Shown in pieces: positions 30,896-41,700 of a stretch of 64,000 nt of DNA (its first letter is position 1; every line of letters begins with the position of its first letter). A program made the translations under genes and the position numbers. Under the pieces are notes generated by a model that saw only the letters and a program-made list of their open reading frames with translations, had not been told where the DNA came from and made no database searches. The stretch comes from Neisseriaceae bacterium (lineage in GTDB: Bacteria; Pseudomonadota; Gammaproteobacteria; Burkholderiales; UBA11063), in contig RXJX01000018.1 in NCBI GenBank assembly GCA_003963245.1, positions 1 to 64,000 of the forward strand, in the 5' to 3' direction.

Positions 30896-32164
30896 ATGAA
30901 TAAAGTAGATAATTTCCGCCTTCAATTCCCGAATGATAACAAAGAATATGTACCTATCATGATTGGTGGAATGGGTGTAGATATTTCAACTAGTGAACTG
31001 GCGTTGACAGCCGCTAATTTAGGTGGAATCGGACATATTTCCGATGCTTTGATTACTGATGTTTCAGATCGTAAATTTGACACGACTTTTGTATCTGACA
31101 AGCGTAAACAATTTAAGGCAAGCTTGAATAGTCCAGATAAAAGCTTAATTCAATTTAATATGATTGATATTCGCCAAGCAACTAAAAATCATATTGGTAA
31201 AACAATGGAAGCTAAAAAAGGCGATGGGTTGGTATTTGTCAACTGCATGGAAAAGCTTACTATGAATAATACCCGAGATACCTTAAAAGAGCGTTTAAAT
31301 TCGGCATTGGATGCAGGAATTGACGGGATTACTCTAAGCGCTGGCTTACACTTAAACAGTATGGCAATGATGCAGGATAATAAACGCTTCCATGATGCTA
31401 AGATTGGAATCATCGTATCATCAGTACGTGCATTAAAACCATTTTTACAACGTGCAAAACGTTCAAACCGGATGCCTGACTTCATCGTAGTTGAAGGACC
31501 GCTAGCTGGTGGGCACTTAGGTTTTGCAATGGAAAATTGGCATGAATTCAGTTTACCAATTATTTTCAGTGAAGTGCTTAATTTTCTTAAAGAACAAAAT
31601 TTAAATATTCCAGTAATTCCTGCTGGTGGTATCTTCACAGGAACCGATGCAGCTAATTATCTGGCTGATGGTGCTGGTGCCGTACAAGTTGCAACTCGCT
31701 TTACCGTTACAGAGGAGTGCGGATTAACCTACAAAGCCAAACAAGAATATTACCGCGCAGAAGAAGATGATGTTGAAGTAAATACTACATCACCAACTGG
31801 TTATCCAATGCGCATGCTACGTTATTCACCATCAATTGGCGGTAAAATGAAGCCTAATTGCGAATCATTGGGTTATCTATTGGAAAACGGTACGTGTAGC
31901 TATGTTGAAGCTTATGAGCGTGCCAAAGCCGCTAGCCCTGATGGGAAATCATTTGAAGTTTTTGAAAAAACCTGTTTGTGCACACATATGCAATTATATC
32001 AATGCTATACTTGTGGTCACTATGTTTATCGTTTAAAAGACACTACTAACCGTCTTGACGATGGCAGCTATCAGTTACTAACTGCAGAACACGTATTTAG
32101 AGACTACCAATTCAGCACTGAGAATAAAATCAGCCGCCCTGCCATTGTTGCAAAAGCAAGTTAA
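30896..32164 (+). CDS. NAD(P)H-dependent flavin oxidoreductase (NPD/PfaD-like)
   Basis: FMN-binding TIM-barrel protein of the nitronate monooxygenase/PfaD group. The 422 residues show MIGGMGVDISTSELALTAANLGGIG at the start, VVEGPLAGGHLGF with the conserved His, IPVIPAGGIFTG and DGAGAVQVATRF. After the barrel, about 140 extra residues include a compact cysteine cluster TCLCTHMQLYQCYTCGHY near residue 360, which may bind metal or an Fe-S cluster. It is followed by a good terminator. The substrate is unknown. A TATAAT lies at 30820-30825 without a clear -35. Confidence 0.78.
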   Translation: MNKVDNFRLQFPNDNKEYVPIMIGGMGVDISTSELALTAANLGGIGHISDALITDVSDRKFDTTFVSDKRKQFKASLNSPDKSLIQFNMIDIRQATKNHIGKTMEAKKGDGLVFVNCMEKLTMNNTRDTLKERLNSALDAGIDGITLSAGLHLNSMAMMQDNKRFHDAKIGIIVSSVRALKPFLQRAKRSNRMPDFIVVEGPLAGGHLGFAMENWHEFSLPIIFSEVLNFLKEQNLNIPVIPAGGIFTGTDAANYLADGAGAVQVATRFTVTEECGLTYKAKQEYYRAEEDDVEVNTTSPTGYPMRMLRYSPSIGGKMKPNCESLGYLLENGTCSYVEAYERAKAASPDGKSFEVFEKTCLCTHMQLYQCYTCGHYVYRLKDTTNRLDDGSYQLLTAEHVFRDYQFSTENKISRPAIVAKAS

Positions 32165-32184
32165 TCTTGTAGTGCAAGCCATTC

Positions 32185-32222
32185 AATATAGCTTTCTTTA
32201 TTTTTAGAAAGCTATATTTTAC
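32185..32222. terminator. Bidirectional terminator after the flavin oxidoreductase
   Basis: A perfect 13-bp stem (32185-32197 with 32206-32218) with an 8-base loop, followed by TT. It lies between the convergent oxidoreductase and TetR genes. Confidence 0.78.
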
Positions 32223-32291
32223 TCAGCCAAATATTAACTAAAATAAAATTCCAATTAAATCATAACTATGTAGGTCACCATAACTTTTGGT

Positions 32292-32909
32292 TTATGGCAT
32301 GTTTATTATTAAATTCAGAATATTTTGCGGAATCTGAGCTGCTGCAAAAGCCATTTGAGCTTCTTCTGGAGCAGAGCTATGAAGTGAAACATTTTGAGTA
32401 GTACTTATTAATAATATCCAGACGAATACAGGATTAACGTGATCTCGTCCTGTTTTACGATAGTAAACTGTTAAAATATTAATAAAAAATGGAGTAATAA
32501 AACTAACCGCACGATCAAAATGTGGTGCAACTTCAGGGCATGGCATGGTAATTAGTTCTTGGAAAAATAGATTAGTTCCACTAGCTCCAAGAGTTGAAGT
32601 AAACCACTCATAAAAACGGTTTACTGATTTCTTAATTAACTCTTCAAGTTCCGCTACAGTTTTGCTTTCCAATTGACCAACTTCAATATCGTCAAACCAG
32701 TGTACTATTAAATCTGTAACGTAACGAACCACTTCAATATAATATTGTTTTTTGCCACCAAAATAATAAGATACTAGTGCACTATTAAGCCCACTATACT
32801 CACCAATCTGCTTAGTAGTTACAGAATTATAGCCATATTTCCCAAATAGCTCAAGTCCACATTCCAAAAGTGTATTAATTGTTTCTGACTTATTTTTTTT
32901 ATCTTGCAT
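32292..32909 (-). CDS. TetR/AcrR-family transcriptional regulator
   Basis: A 205-residue repressor-like protein with an N-terminal TetR helix-turn-helix (LECGLELFGKYGYNSVTTKQIGEYSG...ALVSYYFGGKKQYY, residues 14-58) and a C-terminal ligand domain resembling the CecR (YbiH)/DUF1956 group. CecR-type regulators control efflux and stress genes. It is divergent from the lipoprotein operon across a 480-base gap, so it may control that operon, itself, or something distant. Confidence 0.82.
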   Translation of the reverse strand: MQDKKNKSETINTLLECGLELFGKYGYNSVTTKQIGEYSGLNSALVSYYFGGKKQYYIEVVRYVTDLIVHWFDDIEVGQLESKTVAELEELIKKSVNRFYEWFTSTLGASGTNLFFQELITMPCPEVAPHFDRAVSFITPFFINILTVYYRKTGRDHVNPVFVWILLISTTQNVSLHSSAPEEAQMAFAAAQIPQNILNLIINMP

Positions 32910-33391
32910 TGATTTTTATTCTCTTTTATCGTTACTGTTGCTTTGCTTTAATAGCAGGTATTATCAATATCAAATTCGCTCATGTCTTTTTAAAAAAATC
33001 CATAAGAAAATTAATGATTTTTTGCTAGGTAGAATTTTAATATATAAGCTAGTAATCAAATGTGTACATTTTTAATTAATTAATCATTTAATTGATTATC
33101 GATTTATGCGACAACTAGCTGTTAATACATATATATATTGGTAAAATTAAGCCCTAATAATAATTTAGTTATGTTTATAATTTAATTGATGAGCGTTGCT
33201 TTTAGTCACTACTTCATAATAATTGCAAAAGTAACAAAAAGTTTAAAGACTAATCTTTATGGGTAATTTTAAAAACATGAAAATAAAAGCTTAGATATTA
33301 TATAAATTTTCCTAAAATATTACAACCCACACGAATTTTTCATACATGAATGCTGCAATAATTTCTGCAATATCCATTTAAAGGCTTTCAA
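32910..33391. other. AT-rich divergent regulatory region
   Basis: No gene is supported. The stretch is very AT-rich with runs such as ATATATATAT near 33127. TAATCA (33081-33086) and TGATTA (33093-33098) form a 6-bp inverted repeat, a possible operator for the TetR protein. I cannot assign promoters with confidence because TATA-like strings are abundant. Confidence 0.3.
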
Positions 33392-36028
33392 ATGTACAAA
33401 CAAATTAAAAATATGGCATGCTCTATCATTATTACTCCCCTACTATTAGTCTCTAGCCTAAGTGCCTGTAGCGGTAGTAGTGGTAATACAGCAACTAATA
33501 CAACATCAAGCACAGCTAGTGTGGTGAGTATCGATGCAATGACGTCTGTTCCGGTAGTGAATGGTTCAGCAACTAAAGGAACGCTCTACATCCATAACTA
33601 TGGAAATAAACCTGTAACAAGCTTGTCTTTTGGCTTAAAAGATGCCAGCACCAGCAGCAAACTAAAATCAGCCTTAAATGCTTTAGGTCTAAGCTTGAGT
33701 AACTCGGTGGTTGATAAACAAGGATTTTACTTAAATAATCCTGAGCTCTGTACAACACTAGCAGCAGGGGCGAGCTGTGCGATTAACTTTACAACGCCAG
33801 CATTAACAGTTGGTGATCGTGGCAATTCGCTGGTAACTTTGAATTACAAACAAAATGGTAAGGATTATACAACAAATCAGGTTGTTAACTACCAATATGC
33901 AAGCTCAAGTGCTTTAAATGGAGTTAACTTTACAGGCAGTCTGACCGTTAGTGGTGTACAAAAAACCACTTCTCATGTAGTTGGTTATCTGCTTGGTGGT
34001 GGCGTTTCAGGTAGCAAGTATAGCAATGTCAATGTGACTGCGACATCACCAACAACAACGATAAGTAATGGCTTTATCAATGGTCAGGAAGTAGCAGCTG
34101 GGCAAGTGATTGCGGTGGAGTTTGCAGTAGCGCTGCAAAATGATCAAAAGAGCTTTGTTAATGTGGTTCCAAGCTGGGCAAGCCATAGTTCTAACAAAGC
34201 TACTTTAGATAGTTCAAGTAATAGTGGTACTGCTTTAACACTTAATCTAACTCCGGCACAAAATACAGTTAACTTACTTTTCGGAAACATACCGGTATTG
34301 ACTGCTCCAACAACAAGCGCGGCAGTAATTAATGTCACCAATAACGGTAATAGTGATAGTGGCGGCGGTTTAACAGTTGAAACCGATAATCCAGATCTTA
34401 CAATAACAAACAATTGTAGCACTACCAATTTGCAAGCAAACGCGGCTAACTCATGTACTATTTCTTTTAGCGTTGCTGGCTATACTCCAGGAAGTGCAAC
34501 AGTTACATTTAAACAAAATAGTACAGATGTGGGGGCACAGTCTGTTATTTGGACCAATAATACACCCGTACCAGCGGTTTATATTCAGCCTAACACCAGT
34601 ACTATCAGTTTCGGTAAAGGTCAAACAACTCCCAACAACTCAACTGTGTTTACGTTGACTAACGTAGGTAAGGCTCCACTAAATAGTACAAACTACGTTC
34701 CGATAAACGATGCGGGCTTTGCTAATTGGGTACAAGATGGTAGCACTTGTGGTAGCTCTCTAGCGCCTCAAGGTGTTTGTACGATTAGCGGCCATTTTAC
34801 TGGGACTAACAATGGTGATGGTAAACTATATTACAAAGCAAATGGTACTTACAACTCGGTTAATTACAGTTTTGTTTCATTGCCTTTAAGCTATCAAGTA
34901 ACGTCTGTACCATCATTAATAATTACACCGTTAAATGTAAATATGACGCTGTTAGCAAATGGTATCGAGTCAATTGTACAACAGTTTTCAGTAAATAATT
35001 CCGGTACGGATGCCGCTATAATCAATACTACGACATTAAGCACAAATGGCGGAACAGTAACTCCGACAATAACCGCTAATAATTGTGGCAACAGTATTGC
35101 AGTAGGACAAAACTGCAGTATTAGCGTTACATATGGACCGGCTGCAACCAGCTTAAGTGCAAATGAATCCGGCGTAGCTAATTTAAATATCTCATACCAC
35201 GGTGGCACCCCAGATACCCAACGTACTGCAACTGATAGTTTTAATTATAATCTAGTTGGTAATGACAGTACAGTGATAGTTGGTACGCCAAGTGCAACAA
35301 ACTTGTCTGGTTCTGGAACTCAAGTAAGCCCATTTAGTGGTAATTCTAAATTAAACCCGATGCAAATCAGTATTACCTATACTAATCCATCAGTTAATTA
35401 CCCGCTAACTAACTTTAACCTAAATACCAACGGATTACCATACGGCATGACAGTAGACGTAGCTTCAACCTGTCCAAGTGGATCAGCTGTGGCTAATATT
35501 GAGAGCGGAGCACAAAATAGCTGTACTTTGGTACTTAATTTGGATCGTGGCTTATTGACCAATGCTGCCAGCGGAGGTTCGGTTGTTTTAGATTTTACAA
35601 CCCCAACAGCAACTTGGACAACACCACTGGGCTTTTATAGTAGTGCGGGCAATCAAGTTTATGTGAATTATTTACAGCCAACAGTAACTTTTGGACTATT
35701 AAACAACAATGGTAATTTTGAATCAACAACATTGAGCATGACTGCAGCCAATGAAAGTATGGCAACTAGCTTAAATATTAATGTCAGTGGTGTAATAAAT
35801 TGGCTAGAAAGCGCACCTACCAACCTAAGTAGCAACTGTAACCTAAATAGCAGCGATAACTCAGTAAGTTGTAATCTGCTAAGTACCGCTAGTGGTTCGA
35901 TAAGCTACATTATGCCAAATTACTTGCAAACAGGAGAGAGTGCAAATATTCCATTAATGTTTAGTGTAACAAATGGTGAGTATGCTTATCTCAATCCAAG
36001 TTACCTGTTTATTAATTACATTAAGTAA
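33392..36028 (+). CDS. Large secreted lipoprotein with repeated anchor/Ig-like domains (paralogue 1)
   Basis: The 878-residue precursor has a lipoprotein signal with lipobox LSAC (Cys26), then a Ser/Thr/Asn-rich spacer. An N-terminal module containing VPVVNGSATKGTLYIHNYGNKPV is shared with the next two genes. Several repeats follow with the pattern 'xNNxGxxPxN...C(x8-9)C', for example CGSSLAPQGVC and CGNSIAVGQNC, as in 'choice-of-anchor' ASH-like beta-sandwich domains. Composition (Asn, Ser, Thr, few charged residues) fits a cell-surface protein. Function is unknown; adhesion or envelope binding is only a guess. It is the first gene of a tandem set of three. Confidence 0.72.
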   Translation: MYKQIKNMACSIIITPLLLVSSLSACSGSSGNTATNTTSSTASVVSIDAMTSVPVVNGSATKGTLYIHNYGNKPVTSLSFGLKDASTSSKLKSALNALGLSLSNSVVDKQGFYLNNPELCTTLAAGASCAINFTTPALTVGDRGNSLVTLNYKQNGKDYTTNQVVNYQYASSSALNGVNFTGSLTVSGVQKTTSHVVGYLLGGGVSGSKYSNVNVTATSPTTTISNGFINGQEVAAGQVIAVEFAVALQNDQKSFVNVVPSWASHSSNKATLDSSSNSGTALTLNLTPAQNTVNLLFGNIPVLTAPTTSAAVINVTNNGNSDSGGGLTVETDNPDLTITNNCSTTNLQANAANSCTISFSVAGYTPGSATVTFKQNSTDVGAQSVIWTNNTPVPAVYIQPNTSTISFGKGQTTPNNSTVFTLTNVGKAPLNSTNYVPINDAGFANWVQDGSTCGSSLAPQGVCTISGHFTGTNNGDGKLYYKANGTYNSVNYSFVSLPLSYQVTSVPSLIITPLNVNMTLLANGIESIVQQFSVNNSGTDAAIINTTTLSTNGGTVTPTITANNCGNSIAVGQNCSISVTYGPAATSLSANESGVANLNISYHGGTPDTQRTATDSFNYNLVGNDSTVIVGTPSATNLSGSGTQVSPFSGNSKLNPMQISITYTNPSVNYPLTNFNLNTNGLPYGMTVDVASTCPSGSAVANIESGAQNSCTLVLNLDRGLLTNAASGGSVVLDFTTPTATWTTPLGFYSSAGNQVYVNYLQPTVTFGLLNNNGNFESTTLSMTAANESMATSLNINVSGVINWLESAPTNLSSNCNLNSSDNSVSCNLLSTASGSISYIMPNYLQTGESANIPLMFSVTNGEYAYLNPSYLFINYIK

Positions 36029-36059
36029 ATTTGTAAATCATCTTCTTTGGGATAATACC

Positions 36060-38723
36060 ATGCATATACAACAAAATAACTTTAAGCTTGCCTTTGGTAT
36101 ATTAGGCGTAATTGGTTTACTTTTGAGCGGCTGCAGCGGTAGTGGTAGCTGTTTACCAAATAGCAATGGCAGTGGTAGCAATCCTCTAAATGTAAACTTA
36201 CAGCTGGATTATATCGGGATCGTGCCAGTATTGAATGGAATAGCTACCTCCAGTTATTTTTATGTTCATAACGATGGCGATACCCCAATTAGCGGAATTA
36301 GCTATACCCTTGCCAACGCAGTAAGCAGCAGTGGAGACGTCATTGATGGTAATGGATTCATACTCAAAGCTGATTCTTTGAATAAATGTGCTACGCTTGC
36401 AGCGCATAGCTACTGCCAAATTAGTTTTACTGCGCCAAGCTTATCCCTTGGTAACCAAAATAACTCATTGCTTAAAATTACAGTAAAAGATGCCAATGGA
36501 TTTAATCATGTCTTTGATCAGGTAATTAACTATAGTTATTACAATGTCAGTCTAAACAATGGAGTAAATTTTGCTACTTCAGCAGATGTCGTTGCCAATA
36601 TCAGTAATAAGCGCTATATGATGAGCTATTTGGTAGGTGGTGGTAATGGGCAAATTTTTAATAATATAAATCTCCAAATCAGTGATAGTGGAGCACTGCA
36701 AATTAACCAAGGCTTTACCAATGGACAAAGCATGACTTCTGCTGAAGTGATCCCTATCGAGTTTAATGTTAATATTTTATCTAATTTACCAACACCAGTT
36801 AATGTAACACCAGAATACGCCCTGTTTACAACACAAGCTCAGAAATTGAATCAAACAACAAAAACTAATTTGGCAGCACCAGCTTTGCAAGCCACTCAAA
36901 TATCCGCTGGGCAGAGCTTGTATGTCAATACCAGTAGCCAGACATCTTCGGCGATGGCATTAAAGCTCGGTGTAGTTCCGATAATTCCTGCACCATCAAA
37001 TGCAGCTACGGCTCCGACGATCTATGTAAGCAACTTTGGTGATAGTGTCAGCGATTTTACGATTGAACCAACCAGCAGCGATGTTGTAGTTTATGCCAAT
37101 AATTGCACCGGGACAATAGAATCAAACGCCAGCTGTAGCTTTAAGCTTGGAGTTACTACTAGCAGTAGTGGAAACAGTAATGTACTATTTAAAATAAAAG
37201 GCGTAACCGTTTTGAGTAAGGTAGTTTATTATGCACCAACAACTCCAACTAGTGAATCTGCAATAATTATTAGTAATACGCCAGTTACACAAATTGGATT
37301 ACAGCCAAATCAAAGTAGCTCAGCAATTAATCTTATTTTTAGTAATTTAGGTAACTATCCATTGACTAATCTTACCTTTACACCTAAAAATACTACAGGA
37401 GGGAGTACTCAGTTAAAGATCATCAGTAATAGCTGTGACCCACGAATTGAATCACAGACCCAGTGCGTAGTTGTAGTTCAGGCTATAGCCAGTAGTGTAG
37501 CTGAAACTGGTGCGCTCTATTTAGAAATAAGTGGAAATTCAGGCTCAAGCAGCTTTACATCGCAAAGTGGTCTGATAAATTACTTTGTCACGGCAAATGG
37601 TAACTTGATAATTACCAGTCCTTTGGGTGCTGAATCAACTTTAAGTATTATAGGGAATAATCAGGAAAGTGCTCAAGCCATATTTACACTAAACAATAAT
37701 GGAAGCAGTGCAACTTCGATCGACTCAATAGCGCTTACAGGTATTGATGTTCCTGCGGCTTTAACAATTACAGGCAATACTTGTGGCAGCAGTCTTGTTG
37801 CAGGTGGTAACTGTCAAATCACAGTGAAATATGGTCCGCTACAACCTGAGAGTAACGACAACGGTATAGCCAATTTACAAATTACTTATGGTGAAAGTGC
37901 CAATACTTTAACTGGTAGAATTAACTATAGTGTCACTGCACTAGACAGTCGTCTGGCAATAACTAATGTGATCAGTAGCGGTTTTAGTGGCAGTGGAACA
38001 CTAGCTGATCCGTATCATGGAAGTGGCTGCAATAACAATAATCTAAGCATAACGATTACGTATAAGAATATGTCAGATAATTATGCTGCACAAAATATGG
38101 CATTGAATATTATTGATGGACATCTTTCACCTTATATGAGTGTTGAAAGTACAGCTACTACTTGTGGTTATGGTGCAAACCCTAAAAACCTCGGCATTGG
38201 ACAAAGTTGTAATTTGGTGTTGACGGCTAATCGTAGTGCGATGATTGATAATTCAAGCTTTAATCTTGATGTAACTTATCCTTCAGCCAGCTGGAATACT
38301 ACTCAGGGTTTTATCACGCAAAACAATTTCATGTATAACGGTAGCAATAAATCATACGCCAATTATACTCAACCAGCATTTACCAGCACAATCACGCCAG
38401 CATCTGACAGCAGTTTAACCCGTACATTAAATCAGACCTTGATTGGCGCTGAAGGATGTGGTGCACTGGTGACCAACATTAGTGCCATTCCCAATGTAAC
38501 GAGTGCAACAGTAACATCAGGAAACTGTACTGTAAATAACGATTTATCGATAAGCTGTACCAATAGCACAACTCAGTCCAACAATAGTATTAGTTATAGC
38601 ATAGATCCAAATATTCCGCGACCTGCAACTCTTTTTACCCAATTTAGCTTACAAAATGCAGGAATACAAATTTGGTATAACCCGAATATACTAATGTTTA
38701 CGGTTAGCAGCCAGACACCATAA
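36060..38723 (+). CDS. Large secreted lipoprotein (paralogue 2)
   Basis: I chose ATG at 36060 because the signal peptide starts here, ending in lipobox LSGC (Cys25), with GGGA upstream; the frame opens 29 codons earlier inside the previous gene. The 887-residue product has the same plan as its neighbour: module IVPVLNGIATSSYFYVHNDGDTPIS, then repeats with cysteine pairs CTGTIESNASC, CDPRIESQTQC and CGSSLVAGGNC, and a C-terminal module with FSGSGTLADPYHGSG. The gap to paralogue 1 is 31 bases. Function is unknown; surface location is inferred from the lipobox and composition. Confidence 0.72.
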   Translation: MHIQQNNFKLAFGILGVIGLLLSGCSGSGSCLPNSNGSGSNPLNVNLQLDYIGIVPVLNGIATSSYFYVHNDGDTPISGISYTLANAVSSSGDVIDGNGFILKADSLNKCATLAAHSYCQISFTAPSLSLGNQNNSLLKITVKDANGFNHVFDQVINYSYYNVSLNNGVNFATSADVVANISNKRYMMSYLVGGGNGQIFNNINLQISDSGALQINQGFTNGQSMTSAEVIPIEFNVNILSNLPTPVNVTPEYALFTTQAQKLNQTTKTNLAAPALQATQISAGQSLYVNTSSQTSSAMALKLGVVPIIPAPSNAATAPTIYVSNFGDSVSDFTIEPTSSDVVVYANNCTGTIESNASCSFKLGVTTSSSGNSNVLFKIKGVTVLSKVVYYAPTTPTSESAIIISNTPVTQIGLQPNQSSSAINLIFSNLGNYPLTNLTFTPKNTTGGSTQLKIISNSCDPRIESQTQCVVVVQAIASSVAETGALYLEISGNSGSSSFTSQSGLINYFVTANGNLIITSPLGAESTLSIIGNNQESAQAIFTLNNNGSSATSIDSIALTGIDVPAALTITGNTCGSSLVAGGNCQITVKYGPLQPESNDNGIANLQITYGESANTLTGRINYSVTALDSRLAITNVISSGFSGSGTLADPYHGSGCNNNNLSITITYKNMSDNYAAQNMALNIIDGHLSPYMSVESTATTCGYGANPKNLGIGQSCNLVLTANRSAMIDNSSFNLDVTYPSASWNTTQGFITQNNFMYNGSNKSYANYTQPAFTSTITPASDSSLTRTLNQTLIGAEGCGALVTNISAIPNVTSATVTSGNCTVNNDLSISCTNSTTQSNNSISYSIDPNIPRPATLFTQFSLQNAGIQIWYNPNILMFTVSSQTP

Positions 38724-38773
38724 CGGTGATATGCATAAATAGATATAAATTAACACAGATAAGAGACTTGATT

Positions 38774-41700
38774 ATGAAAAGAAATAAGCTAAAAAATATT
38801 TTGAGTACATTTGCGGTGAGTATGATAATCACCTCTATAGTTGCTGCCTGCAGTAGTTCCACTGGTAGCAATATGGCAGATAATAACAATAATCTCAATA
38901 ATGCGCTAGTAATTGAGAAAGCTGCAATGATTCCGGTAATTGACGGTAAAGCCGGCAGCACAGGTATTTATATCCATAACACCAGCAACCAAACAATTAA
39001 TAAGATCAGTTATGGACTAGTGCGTAGTGATAATAAAACTTCGTCACTAACATTCAATCAAACAAGTTGTAAGAGCATTGCTGCCAATAGTAGCTGTCTA
39101 TTGCCATTAACTACACCAGCACTAGCAGCGGGCAATAGTGGCTCCAGTATTCTTATTGCCAACTACAATAATCAACAAAGCAAACAGCTGCTAAATTATC
39201 GTTATATAAAAAGTAGTGACTATCGCGGAGTTAATTTTAGTGATAACAGCCAAAGCCTGTTTGGAACTAATGACTATGCAACAGTATATGTATTTGTGGG
39301 TAATTCTCAAGCACAAAATAATGTTGGCTTTGAAAACTCAAATAACAGTTTGGCAATTAGTAACGGTCTAACTAATGGCAAGGTAAATATCCCTGCAAAT
39401 ACACTGATTCCGCTGGAGATTCATTCTAATCAGAATGTAACAGCCAATTTAGTAACTATTACACCACATACGGTAACAAGTAGCAAAAACTTAAATAAAG
39501 CTTTAAACGATGCACAACAAAATAATAGCCAATTACAGGTAACTATAACACCTACCATGCAAGCCAACCTTTTAATGAATGATTTGCCAGTACTGAGCCA
39601 GAGTGAATCGACTGCAACATTGTCAATTGTGAATAATGGCAATCAAAGTGCCAGTGGTATTAACTTAAGCGCTGGAGATAATTCAATTACAGTTGGCAAT
39701 GCTACGACTAATCCTTGCACAGGAACTCTGGGAATAGGTGCAAGTTGTAATTATCAAATCAGTTTGAATAATCACAATAGTAATGGGAATACACTACTAA
39801 CTTTGAATTACAATAACAGCTTGACAAGCACTAATACAAACCAAATAGTCTATTATCTTAATAATAATGCCGAGCCTATGGTCGCGGTAGTACCAAGCCA
39901 AAGCAGTTTTACTGAACAGATCAATACTAATCAAAATATTACTTTTAATCTCACTAATGTTGGCAATGTACCATTAAATAGCCTAATTCCTAAAATTAAT
40001 AAAACACTAACCAATACTACAGTTACAGTTCAAAATAATACTTGTGGCAACAGTTTGGAGGCTAACGGAAACTGTCAGATTCAGCTAAATGTAGCAGCTT
40101 CGGGATTAATTGACAATGGGATTATCTATCTTAATATCAGTGGAACATATACTGGCACTAGTACAAAAAGCTATAGCTTCATGAGCAAACCCGTTTATAC
40201 CACAATAACAGATCCCCTTGCTCCGACAGTTACTTCAACTACCCCACAGGATACAGCAACAGGGGTTAGCAAAGCTACCGGAATTATAATTAACTTTAGT
40301 GAACCAATGACACCAACTACATTGACTAACAGCAATATTAAACTGCAAAAAGTAAGTGACAGCAGCAACATACCATTGACTTCACAGGGTGTTACTAACA
40401 ACAATCAAACAGTAAGTTTTAGTACTGGTAGCAACCTATCAGATTTAACCCAGTATCGAATTGTTATTAATCCAAGCCAGATTCAGGATATTAACGGCAA
40501 TGCGATGAGTGCTGCAACCAGCCAGACGGTTAGTACTTTTACAACAGCAGATAATACTCCACCAACTATCAATAACTTTACACCAGCAAATGGTGCAAGC
40601 AATCAAAGCCAAAGCCCGAGTATCACTCTGACTTTTAGCAAAGCAATGGATGAATCAACGTTAACGACTTCTAATATCATCTTGCAAACTCAGGCGGGTA
40701 CATCAGTGACTGGTACTAGCATTAGCTATAATTCAACAACCTATGTTGCAACAGTAAATCTCAGTAATTCATTAGATAGTCAAACTACCTATTTATTGCT
40801 AATCAATCAAAATAATCTAAAAGATAGTAGTGGAAATGCGATGGGCAGCAATAGCAGCTATCAGGTTACGCAATTTACCATTGGGGATTTTACTGCGCCG
40901 ACTTTAAGCAGCACAGTTCCTGTTAATGGAGCAACTACTGTAGCTGTAGAATCGCCAATCAGCCTAACTTTTAGTGAAGCTATGGATACCAGCACATTGA
41001 ATAGCACAAATATCCAGCTACAAAAAGTAAGCGATAGCAGTAATATTAGTTTAAATGCGCCAAGTTATAGCAATGGTGACAAAACTGTGACCTTCCAGCC
41101 AAGTGCAAATTTGATTGCTGATGAGAGTTACAATATCATTATCAATCCAAGTGCAATTAAAGATGTTACGGGGAACGTAATGAACGCGACAATCAGCCAA
41201 ACGATAGTAAGTAACTTTATTATTAGTTCAGGAGCACCAACACCAAATGCTATAATAAAAGTTACAACGGTAGGTAAATCAGGGTTTTTCTCAGGCAGTA
41301 ATGGTGGACAAGATTTAAGTAGAGCGTTAGCTTTTCCATATAATGTAGAAAGTACCGCATCTGCGACAGTAACTCTTACCTATAGAAATACTGGAAGTAG
41401 TATTGCTACAAATTTCACCACCACCTTCAATCCACTACCACCGGGTTGGGTATTGACCACTCATAATTGCAATAATTTTACTCTGCAGGCTAGCCCAGTT
41501 ACTACTTGTAGTGACACCTATACATTTTCTTCATTTGCTGCCAATAGCACTCTCCTCAAACAGGTTAATGGTGTCTACTCAACGAATATAAATGCAAATG
41601 ATATTAAACAAAGTTGGGATGAAGGTAATAATCATTTTGTAAATCAAGCAACGGTGTTACCTGCTGCATATTTAAATCAAATTATTTACGTTAACTATTT

